Assembly: GCA_002412925.1 (NCBI GenBank)
Contig: DHVZ01000100.1
Location: 62,001-126,000 of the forward strand
Reading direction: 5' to 3'
Source: Anaerolineales bacterium UBA5195
GTDB lineage: Bacteria > Chloroflexota > Anaerolineae > Anaerolineales > Villigracilaceae
DNA length: 64,000 nt
Shown here: piece by piece, positions 24,931 to 33,803 of the stretch
Layout of the letters: every line of letters begins with the position of its first letter
Numbering within the stretch: position 1 is the first letter of the stretch
Notes under the pieces: generated by a model
What the model was told of the DNA's origin: nothing
The model's input: only the letters and a program-made list of their open reading frames with translations
The model's database searches: none
Translations under genes and position numbers: made by a program

Positions 24931-25968
24931 ATGCTTCTCGAAAACTTCCGCCCCCGCTCCAAACTTGTTGCCAAAACCACCCTGGTGGAGAAGCCGCGCT
25001 TCCCGGTCATCGACGCGCACAATCACCTGGGCGAGTCGTTTGGCGGCAATTGGATCAGCCGCCCGCTGGATGAGATTTTAGCAGCGCTGGACGAGGCTGG
25101 GGTGGCAGGCTGTGTTGATCTGGATGGCGGCTGGGGCGAAGACATCCTTGACCGGCACCTGAGCCATCTTGCACCCGCCGCCAACAAATTCCGTGTCTTT
25201 GGCGGGGTGGACTGGTCCAAATGGCCAGAATTGGGCGACGGATTTCCAACGTTTGCGGTTGAGCGTCTGCGCGCCCAAAAAGAACGCGGTGCGTTTGGCC
25301 TGAAAATCTGGAAACCGTTTGGCCTGCACGTTCGCGACCAGCACGGTGCGCTTGTCAAAGTGGATGACCTGCGCCTCGACCCGCTCTGGCAGGCTGCCGG
25401 GGAACTGGGGATGCCGGTGCTGGCGCATGTGGCCGATCCGGCAGCTTTTTTCGACCCAATCGACGAGACCAACGAGCGCTGGGAAGAGATCGGGGCCAAT
25501 CCCGATTGGGCCTTTACCAGCCCGCCGTTTCCCCCATTTCTTGAAATCCTGACCGGTTTCAAAAACCTTGTCACTCGTCACTCTGCAACTACCTTCATCG
25601 GCGCGCACGTCGGTTGCTACGCTGAAAACCTGGCTTTCGTGGCCGGAATGCTTGACGAATGTCCGAACTACTTCGTCGACACTTCAGCCCGACTCGGCGA
25701 ACTTGGCCGGCAGCCCTACAGCGCCCGACGTTTTTTCTTGAACTATGCCGACCGCATCCTGTTCGGCTTGGATGCTGGGATTAATTTACAAGAATATCAG
25801 TTGAGTTATCGCTTTTTCGAGACCGAGGATGAATATTTCAATTACAACGCCGGGGATGTTCCGTTACAAGGCCGCTGGCATGTCTGCGGCCTGTCCCTTC
25901 CCGACCAGGTGCTCAAAAGGTTCTACTACAACAACGCTGCAAAACTGTTGAATTTCTCCACAATTTAA
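24931..25968 (+). CDS. Amidohydrolase-family metal-dependent hydrolase
   Basis: A TIM-barrel amidohydrolase of 345 residues. The first metal motif is VIDAHNHLGE near residue 27; VLAHVADPAAF (His on strand 5), FIGAHVGC (strand 6) and LFGLDAG (strand 8 Asp) supply the other ligands. The family includes decarboxylases, lactonases and sugar-acid hydrolases. In this operon a sugar-lactone or amino-sugar-related role is plausible but unproven. The ATG at 24931 is 4 bp after the deoR stop; a longer frame would run inside deoR. Confidence 0.8.
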   Translation: MLLENFRPRSKLVAKTTLVEKPRFPVIDAHNHLGESFGGNWISRPLDEILAALDEAGVAGCVDLDGGWGEDILDRHLSHLAPAANKFRVFGGVDWSKWPELGDGFPTFAVERLRAQKERGAFGLKIWKPFGLHVRDQHGALVKVDDLRLDPLWQAAGELGMPVLAHVADPAAFFDPIDETNERWEEIGANPDWAFTSPPFPPFLEILTGFKNLVTRHSATTFIGAHVGCYAENLAFVAGMLDECPNYFVDTSARLGELGRQPYSARRFFLNYADRILFGLDAGINLQEYQLSYRFFETEDEYFNYNAGDVPLQGRWHVCGLSLPDQVLKRFYYNNAAKLLNFSTI

Positions 25969-26038
25969 GCCTGTGGCATCTCTGCCACTTTGAAAAACCC
26001 CATTTTCATGCGGGTCTCTATTTTTGTTGCTATTTTTA

Positions 26039-26072
26039 CCCTCACTCCGGCCTCTCCCAAAGGGAGAGGGGA
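26039..26072. repeat. REP-like palindrome, half copy
   Basis: CCCTCACTCC followed by GCCTCTCCCAAAGGGAGAGG, matching one arm and the inner hairpin of the element at 6441-6514. It lies in the 121-bp gap before the SIS-domain gene. Confidence 0.6.
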
Positions 26073-26089
26073 TACGTCGAAAGGAATTT

Positions 26090-27118
26090 ATGGAACGAGG
26101 CTTTCATACTCGAAACGAAATTTTCTCACAGCCCGAAGCCTGGGCTGAGGCGCTGGAGGTGGTGGAGCGGAATCGCCCAGCCCTGACGACCCTTTTACAG
26201 GCCGATTACGAGCAGGTGCTGTTCACCGGCTGCGGTTCAACCTATTACCTTTCGCTGGCGGCAGCCGCGCTGTTCCAGGAGGTGACTGGAAAAATTGCGC
26301 GCGCCGTGCCCGGGGGAGAACTGCTGCTCAACCCGCAGACAGTTGTGGTGAATGGGAAAACCCTTTTGGTGGCCGTCAGCCGCTCGGGTTCGACGACAGA
26401 AACCGTCCGCGCGGTGGAACAGTTCAAAGCGCAGAAACGCGGCCCGGTGGTTGCCATCACCAATTACGGTGACGAGCCGCTGGCCGGGCTGGCGGATGCT
26501 GCCCTGGTGATTGAAAAAGGCCAGGAGCAGAGCGTGGCGCAGACGCGCTCGTTTGCTTCGATGTATGTGGCGGCGACAGCCATGACAATGGTCGCCGCCG
26601 GGGTGGAGAACTTGCGCGGGGTGATGCAAAAACTGCCAGAGGCCGGGGCCAAATTGCTCGCCAGTTACGAGCCGGTCGCGCGGGAATTCGGCGAGAACCT
26701 GGATTTTGACCGCTTTTACTTCCTCGGTTCCGGCGCGCGTTACGGGCTGGCCTGCGAGGTCAACCTAAAGATGAAAGAGATGACCCTGACGCACAGCGAA
26801 CCCTTCCACTTTCTGGAATTCCGGCATGGGCCGATGTCGATGGTTAATGAAAATGCCGTGATCGTGGGCCTGGTTTCGGAGAAAAATCTCAGCCATGAAC
26901 AGGCTGTATTAAACGAGATGCAGGCGCTGGGTGGGAATGTTCTGACGCTGGGTGAAACCGGGTTGGATGTCTGCTTCGATAGCGGCATCCCTGAAGCGGG
27001 TCGCGCTGTTCTCTATCTTCCTGTATTGCAGTTGATGGCCTTTTATCGCTCTTTGGCGAAAGGATTAAACCCCGACCGTCCAACCAATCTGGCGGCGGTG
27101 GTGAAACTCGAATTGTAA
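26090..27118 (+). CDS. agaS: SIS-domain sugar isomerase/deaminase (AgaS/GlmS-C-like)
   Basis: A double SIS-domain protein of 342 residues like the isomerase half of glucosamine-6-phosphate synthase. SIS 1 has LFTGCGSTYYLS and AVSRSGSTTETVRA (residues about 42-105); SIS 2 has FLGSGARYGLACEVNLKMKE near 210. The glutamine-amidotransferase domain is absent, so a deaminase/isomerase role on galactosamine-6-phosphate, giving tagatose-6-phosphate, is inferred from the adjacent tagatose genes. AAGGA precedes the ATG at 26090. GlcN6P specificity remains possible. Confidence 0.82.
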   Translation: MERGFHTRNEIFSQPEAWAEALEVVERNRPALTTLLQADYEQVLFTGCGSTYYLSLAAAALFQEVTGKIARAVPGGELLLNPQTVVVNGKTLLVAVSRSGSTTETVRAVEQFKAQKRGPVVAITNYGDEPLAGLADAALVIEKGQEQSVAQTRSFASMYVAATAMTMVAAGVENLRGVMQKLPEAGAKLLASYEPVAREFGENLDFDRFYFLGSGARYGLACEVNLKMKEMTLTHSEPFHFLEFRHGPMSMVNENAVIVGLVSEKNLSHEQAVLNEMQALGGNVLTLGETGLDVCFDSGIPEAGRAVLYLPVLQLMAFYRSLAKGLNPDRPTNLAAVVKLEL

Positions 27119-27165
27119 GGGCAATTCTGAGACCTGCCCTTACACAACCAAAAGGAGAAGAAGAA

Positions 27166-28506
27166 ATGAAAACCAAGTTGTTCATGCTTTTGATGGTGCT
27201 CAGCCTTGTGCTGGCGGCTTGCGGAGGTGGAACAGCTCCGGCCACCAAATCGCCGGCAGGCGGCGAACCTGCTCCGGCGGCTGGGAATCAACCCGCTCCG
27301 GCAGGAGAAAAGACCGTTGTCCGCATGTGGGCGCACACCAATAACGCCTTCATCTCCGGCTACGAAGCGCTGATCACAGCCTACGAAGCCGAACATCCAG
27401 AAGTGGACATCCAACTGGAACACTTTGATTATGAACTCTACTTGCAAACCCTCCAGACCGCGATGCCCGCCAAAGAGGAAGCAGACATCCTTCAGTTGTT
27501 CGGAACCTGGACTTCGCAGTACCACGAACGCCTCGCCCCTGTCCCGGCGAATGTGATGACGCTGGAAGACGCCCAGAAGACCTTCTACGCTGCGCCAATT
27601 GGCGGGTATGTGGTAGACGGCGTACTGTACGGCTTCCCACAGGAATTTAACATGGAATATGGCGGCGTTTTGGTCAACAAGACCAAGTTCGAGGCGGCGG
27701 GACTGGCCTTCCCACCCAAATGGGAAACCATGGATGATGTTTTGGCAGATGCCAAAGTTTTGGCTCAAAAAGATGCGTCTGGGATGCAGAGCGTAGCTGG
27801 TTTCCACTTTACAGCCGCAGATCCAACCGCTGCTTCCTTCCTGGCCGGAATCAAACAGCGCGGCGGCGATTACTGGAATGCCGATAGGACCGGCTTCACC
27901 TTCAACACGCCCGAGGCGCGCGCTCAATTGCAATGGATGATGGATGCGGTTGCCGCCGGCACGGTGGACCCGGTAGTCTTCAATGACAGCACCAATTTTG
28001 TCATTGATGCTTTTTTCCAGGGCAAAGTAGGTATCGGGTACATCGGCACCTGGGCTATCGCCGAGGGTCAGACTAATTTCCCAGATTTCAAAGACGAGTG
28101 GGATTATGTCTACCTGCCGCCGATTCAGGGGGAACCGGTCTTCGTGGCCGATTCTGGCTGGGGACTGACCGTTTCGCCCAACAGCAAACACCAGGAGATC
28201 GCCTGGGACTTCGTCAAATTTGTCACTGCCGACCCGAAGAACGCTGTCCAGTGGAATATCGCCAGCGGCACCATTCCAGCGGTGCCTTCTGTGGCCACTT
28301 CGCCAGAAATTGCAGCTGCCATGCCCTGGGTGCCGAAAGCGCTGGAAATCCTGCCCAAAGGCGAGTACCTGGGAAATATGCCCGACCGTGACCTGATGAT
28401 GTACGAAATCATCTACCCCCACATCCTGAACGCTTTGCAAAATGTGGAAACAATCGACCAGGCTTTGGAAGCCATTGAGGCCGAGGCCAATTCGACGTTT
28501 GAATAG
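27166..28506 (+). CDS. Sugar ABC transporter substrate-binding lipoprotein
   Basis: An extracellular solute-binding protein of family 1 (446 residues), anchored by lipobox LAAC (Cys20) and a Pro/Ala linker. The mature part has two lobes; the family pieces FWNPEF-type GYEALITAYEAEHPEVDIQ, LQLFGTWTSQYH and YIGTWAIAEG are visible. It delivers oligosaccharides to the two permeases that follow. AAAGGAGAAG lies upstream of the ATG. No ATPase gene is present, so a shared MsmX-type ATPase elsewhere is expected. Confidence 0.92.
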   Translation: MKTKLFMLLMVLSLVLAACGGGTAPATKSPAGGEPAPAAGNQPAPAGEKTVVRMWAHTNNAFISGYEALITAYEAEHPEVDIQLEHFDYELYLQTLQTAMPAKEEADILQLFGTWTSQYHERLAPVPANVMTLEDAQKTFYAAPIGGYVVDGVLYGFPQEFNMEYGGVLVNKTKFEAAGLAFPPKWETMDDVLADAKVLAQKDASGMQSVAGFHFTAADPTAASFLAGIKQRGGDYWNADRTGFTFNTPEARAQLQWMMDAVAAGTVDPVVFNDSTNFVIDAFFQGKVGIGYIGTWAIAEGQTNFPDFKDEWDYVYLPPIQGEPVFVADSGWGLTVSPNSKHQEIAWDFVKFVTADPKNAVQWNIASGTIPAVPSVATSPEIAAAMPWVPKALEILPKGEYLGNMPDRDLMMYEIIYPHILNALQNVETIDQALEAIEAEANSTFE

Positions 28507-28513
28507 CAGTCTG

Positions 28514-28591
28514 GACAGTGGGGGAAGTGTTGACACTTCCCCCACTGTCTGCCCGGGTGTCCTGGCGCAAAGGGGCAAGCCCCTGCCAGGA
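28514..28591. repeat. Two back-to-back hairpins between binding protein and permease genes
   Basis: GACAGTGGGGGAAGTGT (28514-28530) pairs exactly with 28533-28549. A second hairpin, TCCTGGC...GCCAGGA (28560-28591), encloses GGGGC/GCCCC. Such structures after the binding-protein gene usually protect its mRNA and lower permease expression. There is no T-run. Confidence 0.7.
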
Positions 28592-28644
28592 TTTGGACAG
28601 CAAGTTACCCGACACGAACACGGCTGGTGAAAGGAGCAGGTTCT

Positions 28645-29619
28645 ATGGAAACGGTTATCAAACACCGAAAACGTTCGAAAGGCGGGTTGGAAATTGCAAA
28701 AGGCCGGTTTGTGCTGGGGGTAACCCTGCCCTTGCTGTTATACCAATCGATTGGCATTTTCATCCTGGTTTGGGCATTCCTGCTGATGTTCTTCAACTAC
28801 AGTCCTGGCCGCGTGGGCGGGCCATTTCTTGGGCTGGGCGGGAGCAACCCCTTTATCGGGTTGGGACATTTTGTGGAAATGTTCCAGGGTACTTCTGTGA
28901 AGGCTTCCCTTTTCCGCACCAGTCTCCAGAATACCCTGGTTTTCGCTTTCGCAGTCCTGCCGCTTAACTTGATGATCACCCTGACAGTGGCATACCTGCT
29001 AGAATCAATTGGCAACCGTTTCAAATCGCTCTACCGCACCATTTATTTCCTGCCTGTCTTGACATCTTCAGTTGGCGTGGCGCTGATCTGGATGAGTATG
29101 TACGATCCCCAGGCCGGCTGGATTAACGGAATTATCCGCCTCTTTGGCGGAACACCCGTTGCCTGGCTGTCAGACCCGCGCGCGGGTTTCCTGAACATAC
29201 CGGTAGCCATGTGGGCTGTCATCCTGGCTTATCTCTGGCAAGACTATGGCTATAACATGATCATTTTCATCGCCGCCCTGCAAAATATTCCGCAAGAACT
29301 CAGAGACGCAGCTTTGATCGATGGGGCCACCCCCTGGCAGGCCTTCACCAAGATTACAATCCCGCTCATCCAGCCAACGCTACTGTTTGTTTGCGTTATG
29401 ACCATGTTGTCTTCTTTCCAGGTTTTTGACATCATCCAAGTCATGACCAATGGCGACCCCGGCAACAAGACCCAGGTTTTGATGCTCGACATTTACAAGA
29501 ACGCTTTTCGCTACCAAAATATGGGCTGGGCGGCGGCTGAATCTTTTGTGCTTTTCCTGATTGTCATGGGCGTAACGATCTTCCAGATGCGCGTCTTGCG
29601 CACAGATTGGGAGTATTGA
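28645..29619 (+). CDS. Sugar ABC transporter permease (MalF type)
   Basis: A permease of 324 residues with six core helices. The EAA loop that contacts the ATPase is ELRDAALIDGATPWQAFTKI near residue 225. The N-terminal 30 residues are basic and cytoplasmic. The ATG at 28645 has AAAGGAG 9 nt upstream. It pairs with the MalG-type permease 1 bp downstream. Confidence 0.92.
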   Translation: METVIKHRKRSKGGLEIAKGRFVLGVTLPLLLYQSIGIFILVWAFLLMFFNYSPGRVGGPFLGLGGSNPFIGLGHFVEMFQGTSVKASLFRTSLQNTLVFAFAVLPLNLMITLTVAYLLESIGNRFKSLYRTIYFLPVLTSSVGVALIWMSMYDPQAGWINGIIRLFGGTPVAWLSDPRAGFLNIPVAMWAVILAYLWQDYGYNMIIFIAALQNIPQELRDAALIDGATPWQAFTKITIPLIQPTLLFVCVMTMLSSFQVFDIIQVMTNGDPGNKTQVLMLDIYKNAFRYQNMGWAAAESFVLFLIVMGVTIFQMRVLRTDWEY

Positions 29620-29620
29620 T

Positions 29621-30490
29621 ATGGCTGCTTATACCCCACCGAAAAAAAATCCCGCCAGCCAACGTGGAAGCCTAGCAACCGGGCGTATCTTCACTTATGT
29701 TTTGCTGACCCTGGGATTATCATTCACCCTTCTGCCATTTGCGATGATGATTCTAAGCTCATTCAAAACCAACGTGGAAGTTCTGCGCGTACCACCCACT
29801 TTTTGGCCCGAAAACTTCACGTTGGAAAACTACATCAAGATTTTCAACGACCCCAAAATACCACTGCTCAGGTTCTACGGAAACAGCGCCTTTGTGGCTT
29901 TTTTCAACGTCGCAACCACCTTGTTCACCAGCGCCTTGATCGGTTATTTGTTTGCCAAGTTCGAATTTCCAGGCAAAAAAATACTCTTTGGCTGGTACTT
30001 AACGATGATGATGATTCCAACTCAGATTACCATGATTCCCAGCTACCTGATCCTGGCGAAACTTGGGCTGATCAATTCCTTGTGGGGACTGGTTATCTTC
30101 AGCGCAGTGGATGCCTTCGGCATCTTTATGATTCGCCAGTTCTGCGAAACGCTGCCCAACGAACTGATGGACGCCGGGCGAATCGACGGGGCCTCGGAGT
30201 GGCAGATCTTCATTCGGATTGTCCTGCCGCAACTAAAGCCTGCCCTGGCAACTTTCGGCATCCTGCACTTCATGGGTAGTTGGAACGCCTATCTGTGGCC
30301 GATGATCGTTTTGCAAAAAGTTGAAGTCCGCACCCTGCCCATCATCCTGACCTGGTTCAATTCGACGCACACTGGCCAGGGTGCGCTGGTTATGGCCGCT
30401 ACTGTGCTGATCATGGTACCGATCCTGCTGGTCTTCGTCAGCTTCCAGCGCTGGATCGTCCAGGGCTTCACGATGTCGGGGTTCAAATAG
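29621..30490 (+). CDS. Sugar ABC transporter permease (MalG type)
   Basis: The second permease, 289 residues and six helices, with the EAA loop ELMDAGRIDGASEWQIFIRI near 190 and the MalG-like C-terminus RWIVQGFTMSGFK. It begins 1 bp after the first permease and ends 8 bp before the first glycosidase. Together with the binding protein it forms the importer for the oligosaccharide released by the secreted glycosidases. Confidence 0.92.
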   Translation: MAAYTPPKKNPASQRGSLATGRIFTYVLLTLGLSFTLLPFAMMILSSFKTNVEVLRVPPTFWPENFTLENYIKIFNDPKIPLLRFYGNSAFVAFFNVATTLFTSALIGYLFAKFEFPGKKILFGWYLTMMMIPTQITMIPSYLILAKLGLINSLWGLVIFSAVDAFGIFMIRQFCETLPNELMDAGRIDGASEWQIFIRIVLPQLKPALATFGILHFMGSWNAYLWPMIVLQKVEVRTLPIILTWFNSTHTGQGALVMAATVLIMVPILLVFVSFQRWIVQGFTMSGFK

Positions 30491-30498
30491 GAGGCTGG

Positions 30499-31434
30499 AT
30501 GCAACGCCCCGCCTCCTGGTTGGTGACACTGGTAATTCTCATGGCAATCAGCGCATGCCAAACACGCCCGGCTCCAGGCCCAGGCTGGAACACGATTGAT
30601 AGTTTTCTATACCAACTCCAGCGCGCCGATCCAGACCGGATTGGCAAGACCGCCTTCGATCTGGCAGTCGTCACCTTGAGTACAACCGGTAATTCCCCGG
30701 ATGTCATCCCAGCGCTCAAAAATAGCCCTGGCGGTCCAAAAATCGTATTGTGCTATATGAGCATCGGGCAGTCGGAAAACTATCGCTGGTACTGGCAGCC
30801 GGAGTGGGAGCAAAACCCGCCAGCATGGCTGGATGTACCAGATGGGATTTGGGCTGGCGACCACTGGGTCCGTTATTGGGACCCAAACTGGCAGCGCATC
30901 ATCTACGGAACGGCGGAGTCATACCTCGACCAAATCCTGGCACTCGGTTTCGACGGCATTTACCTCGACCGGGTAGATGCATATTGGTATTACCAGGAAC
31001 AGGGCCGGGAGAGCGCAGCGCAGGAGATGGTTGATTTCATTCTGGATTTCACCGAGTACGCCCGCAAAAAGCATCCCGGCTTCGGTGTCTTCCCTCAAAA
31101 CGCCGAGGAATTGGGAATTCGCTTCCCCGATTTCCTGCAAGCCATGACCGGCATCGGTGTAGAAGACCTGTACTACGGCTACCCGCGCGACCACGAACCA
31201 AGCCCTGCCGAATGGACTGCGGAGCGTGAAGTTATTCTCGACCAATGGGTCTCAGCCGGGAAACTGGTTTTGACCATTGATTACACGGCCAAACCTGAGC
31301 AAATTACGGATGCCTACACTCGATCCCATGCCCGCGGCTATGTTCCCTACGTAACCGACCGCTCGCTTGGACGCCTGCGCATCAACCCCGGCTTCGAGCC
31401 GGATAAAAGTTCGGATGATTGGGCCTTACCGTGA
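30499..31434 (+). CDS. TM1410/MJ1477-type putative glycoside hydrolase lipoprotein (GH114-like)
   Basis: A secreted lipoprotein of 311 residues with lipobox ISAC (Cys20). The catalytic TIM barrel resembles the TM1410/MJ1477 family: KIVLCYMSIGQSENYRWYW, WLDVPDG, VRYWDPNWQRII and GFDGIYLDRVDAY. Acidic residues at the strand ends (for example Asp in YLDRVD) are the likely catalytic groups. Relatives act on alpha-linked galactosamine polymers. It starts 8 bp after the permease gene. Substrate specificity is inferred from context and from the second GH114-type gene nearby. Confidence 0.8.
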   Translation: MQRPASWLVTLVILMAISACQTRPAPGPGWNTIDSFLYQLQRADPDRIGKTAFDLAVVTLSTTGNSPDVIPALKNSPGGPKIVLCYMSIGQSENYRWYWQPEWEQNPPAWLDVPDGIWAGDHWVRYWDPNWQRIIYGTAESYLDQILALGFDGIYLDRVDAYWYYQEQGRESAAQEMVDFILDFTEYARKKHPGFGVFPQNAEELGIRFPDFLQAMTGIGVEDLYYGYPRDHEPSPAEWTAEREVILDQWVSAGKLVLTIDYTAKPEQITDAYTRSHARGYVPYVTDRSLGRLRINPGFEPDKSSDDWALP

Positions 31435-31500
31435 TTTGCCAAAACCAACCTTTGTGACTTCTGCCAACCAGGACAAGATTAATAACGAAAGGAAATTCTC

Positions 31501-32832
31501 ATGACCAAAATTGTATTTATAGGCGCTGGCAGCCTGGGCTTTACCGGCGAACTCGTCCGCGACATTCTGACCTTCCCGCTTCTGGAGGATACCACCATCT
31601 CGTTGATGGACATTCACCCAGAGCGGCTGGAGTGGGCCAAAAAGGGAGTCGAAAAGCTGATCGCAGCCGGGAAGCGCCCCGCCAAAGTCGAAGCAACCCT
31701 CGACCGGCTGGAAGCCTTGCGCGGCGCGGATGTCGTCCTGACCACCATCCTGGCCGGTTCCACCGAAGTCTGGCGACACGATATTGAAATCCCCAAGAAA
31801 TACGGCATCGATATCAACGTCGGCGATACGCGCGGGCCGAGCGGCATTTTCCGCTTCCTGCGCACGATCAACCCGATGATGGATGTCATCCATGATATGG
31901 AAAAAGTTTGCCCGAACGCCGTCCTGCTCAACTACACCAACCCGATGGCCATGCTCGTTTCCGCCATCCAGAAGCAGACCTTCGTTTCCACCACCGGCCT
32001 GTGCCATTCCGTCCAGGGCACAGCCATGATGCTGGCTGAATGGATCGGCGCACCCTACGAGGAGATTGACTACACCTGCGCGGGCATCAACCACCAGGCC
32101 TGGTATCTCGAATACAAGTGGAAAGGCCAGGACGCCTATCCGCTGATTCACAAAGCCATCATGGAACGCTCTGAAATCTACAACGAAGAACCGGTCCGCA
32201 ACGAAATGTACCTGGCGTTGGGAAAATACGTCACCGAGTCAAGCGGACACAACTCGGAATACAACTGGTGGTTTCGCAAGCGTCCCGACCTGATCGAAAA
32301 ATACTGCACCCATGGCACCGGCTGGAACCCTGGTGAATACGCCTACATCCTGAAGGAATACCAGCACAACGAAGCCACCTGGCAGGCTCAGGTTCAGGAA
32401 CGCCTCGCTCAGCCGCTGACTGCCGCCGACCTCCAGCGCGAGCATGAATACGCCGCCTACATCATCAATGCTCTCAAGGGCGGCGAACCCTTCAAATTCA
32501 ACGGCAACGTCCAGAACACGGGGCTGATCAGCAATTTGCCCGAAGATGCCTGCGTCGAAGTCCCGGTACTGGTCGACCGGGCCGGGTTCCACCCACTGCA
32601 CGTCGGCGCACTCCCGGCGGAATGCGCCCTGCTAACCCAGCTCTCCAGCGGGATCGAAGAAATGGCCATCCAAGCCTCGCTGGCTGGCGACCCGACCATG
32701 ATCTACCGCGCCATCTGCCACGATCCGCTGACCGCTTCTGTGCTTTCCCTGGCCGAAACCCGCCAGATGACTAACGAACTCTTTGCCCAGCACAAAGCTT
32801 ACCTGCCGCAGTTCAAACATTTCACCGTTTAG
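31501..32832 (+). CDS. GH4 family glycosidase (alpha-galactosidase MelA-like)
   Basis: An NAD- and metal-dependent GH4 glycosidase of 443 residues, cytoplasmic. The NAD motif is FIGAGSLGFTGELVRD at residues 6-21; the metal Cys-His region is TGLCHSVQGT near 165, and AGINHQAWYL near 198 adds the other ligands. The CHSVQ form is characteristic of the alpha-galactosidase/alpha-glucosidase branch, not of 6-phospho-glycosidases. It would split imported alpha-linked oligosaccharides by the oxidation-elimination route of the family. AAAGGAAA lies upstream of the ATG. Confidence 0.9.
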   Translation: MTKIVFIGAGSLGFTGELVRDILTFPLLEDTTISLMDIHPERLEWAKKGVEKLIAAGKRPAKVEATLDRLEALRGADVVLTTILAGSTEVWRHDIEIPKKYGIDINVGDTRGPSGIFRFLRTINPMMDVIHDMEKVCPNAVLLNYTNPMAMLVSAIQKQTFVSTTGLCHSVQGTAMMLAEWIGAPYEEIDYTCAGINHQAWYLEYKWKGQDAYPLIHKAIMERSEIYNEEPVRNEMYLALGKYVTESSGHNSEYNWWFRKRPDLIEKYCTHGTGWNPGEYAYILKEYQHNEATWQAQVQERLAQPLTAADLQREHEYAAYIINALKGGEPFKFNGNVQNTGLISNLPEDACVEVPVLVDRAGFHPLHVGALPAECALLTQLSSGIEEMAIQASLAGDPTMIYRAICHDPLTASVLSLAETRQMTNELFAQHKAYLPQFKHFTV

Positions 32833-32836
32833 GAAA

Positions 32837-33781
32837 ATGCGACGTTTCACCCACCCGAGCCTGGTCCTGTTTCTCCTGGCTATCTCTACCACCCTGGCCT
32901 TTTCCGCCTGCGTACCCAAGCCCACGCCGGAGCCTGCCGTGCCATCAAAGGAGAATTCTCCCCAACCGACCCGCCGGGTTGAGTCTGTCGAAACCATGCC
33001 CTCATCACCTGAGTCTGCTCCCGTTCCCTCCGCAATACCTACGCCCGAGCCTTCCCCCACCCGTGTGACTTGGTGGCAACCTAAACCGGGTCTCACCTGG
33101 CAATGGGAACTGACCGACTCGGCGGTTGACACCTCCATCACAGCCGATGTCTACGATATTGATCTGTATGCTGATCAAGCCATCATCGACAAACTCCATG
33201 CCAAAGGCGCAAAAGTTATCTGTTATATTTCCGTTGGCTCCTGGGAAGACTGGCGGCCCGATAAAGACCTGTTCCCGCCCGAGGTTCTGGGGAAAAATTA
33301 CGAGGGCTGGCCCGGTGAAAAGTGGCTCGACATCCGTCAGATTGACCAGCTCGCGCCCATCATGCGCGCCCGTTTCGACCTGTGCAAAGCCAAAGGTTTT
33401 GATGCCATCGAACCGGACAATATGGAAGTTGTTGGCAATCAGACCGGGTTTCCTCTCACCGCCGCCGCTCAGTTGAAATATGCCCTCTGGCTGGCTGAAG
33501 AAGCCCACGCCCGCGGGCTGGCCATCGGTCAGAAAAACGCCCCCGATCAGACCCAGGAACTCGTTGGCATCTACGATTTCGCCATCACCGAAGACTGTTT
33601 TGCCTACGGCTGGTGCGGTGACATGAAGCCTTATCTTGAGGCTGGAAAGGCTGTTTTCGCCGCCGAGTATACTGATATGGAAATCAACTTCGCTTCAGCC
33701 TGTAAAATGGCTAAAGAACTCGGCCTGAGCATGATCCTGAAAGAACGCGACCTGAACGCCTGGCGCGAAACCTGTAAATAA
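32837..33781 (+). CDS. GH114-type endo-alpha-1,4-polygalactosaminidase, lipoprotein
   Basis: A secreted lipoprotein of 314 residues with lipobox FSAC (Cys26) and a Pro/Ser/Thr linker to about residue 75. The catalytic domain has the GH114 layout: TWQWELTDSAVDTSI, VYDIDLY, KVICYISVGSWEDWR, WLDIRQIDQLAPIM, GFDAIEPDNME and GLAIGQKNAPD. The family hydrolyses alpha-1,4-linked galactosamine polymers. The start follows GH4 by 4 bp with AGGAAA in the gap. Together with the TM1410-type gene it forms the extracellular depolymerising step. Confidence 0.88.
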   Translation: MRRFTHPSLVLFLLAISTTLAFSACVPKPTPEPAVPSKENSPQPTRRVESVETMPSSPESAPVPSAIPTPEPSPTRVTWWQPKPGLTWQWELTDSAVDTSITADVYDIDLYADQAIIDKLHAKGAKVICYISVGSWEDWRPDKDLFPPEVLGKNYEGWPGEKWLDIRQIDQLAPIMRARFDLCKAKGFDAIEPDNMEVVGNQTGFPLTAAAQLKYALWLAEEAHARGLAIGQKNAPDQTQELVGIYDFAITEDCFAYGWCGDMKPYLEAGKAVFAAEYTDMEINFASACKMAKELGLSMILKERDLNAWRETCK

Positions 33782-33803
33782 ACTGACACCTGGGAGCTGA
33801 CAC

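Noticed and set aside
27043..28665. A 540-codon open frame antisense to the sugar-binding protein gene
   Set aside because: Low-complexity translation without any domain, lying fully opposite a well-supported lipoprotein gene; a GC-bias shadow.
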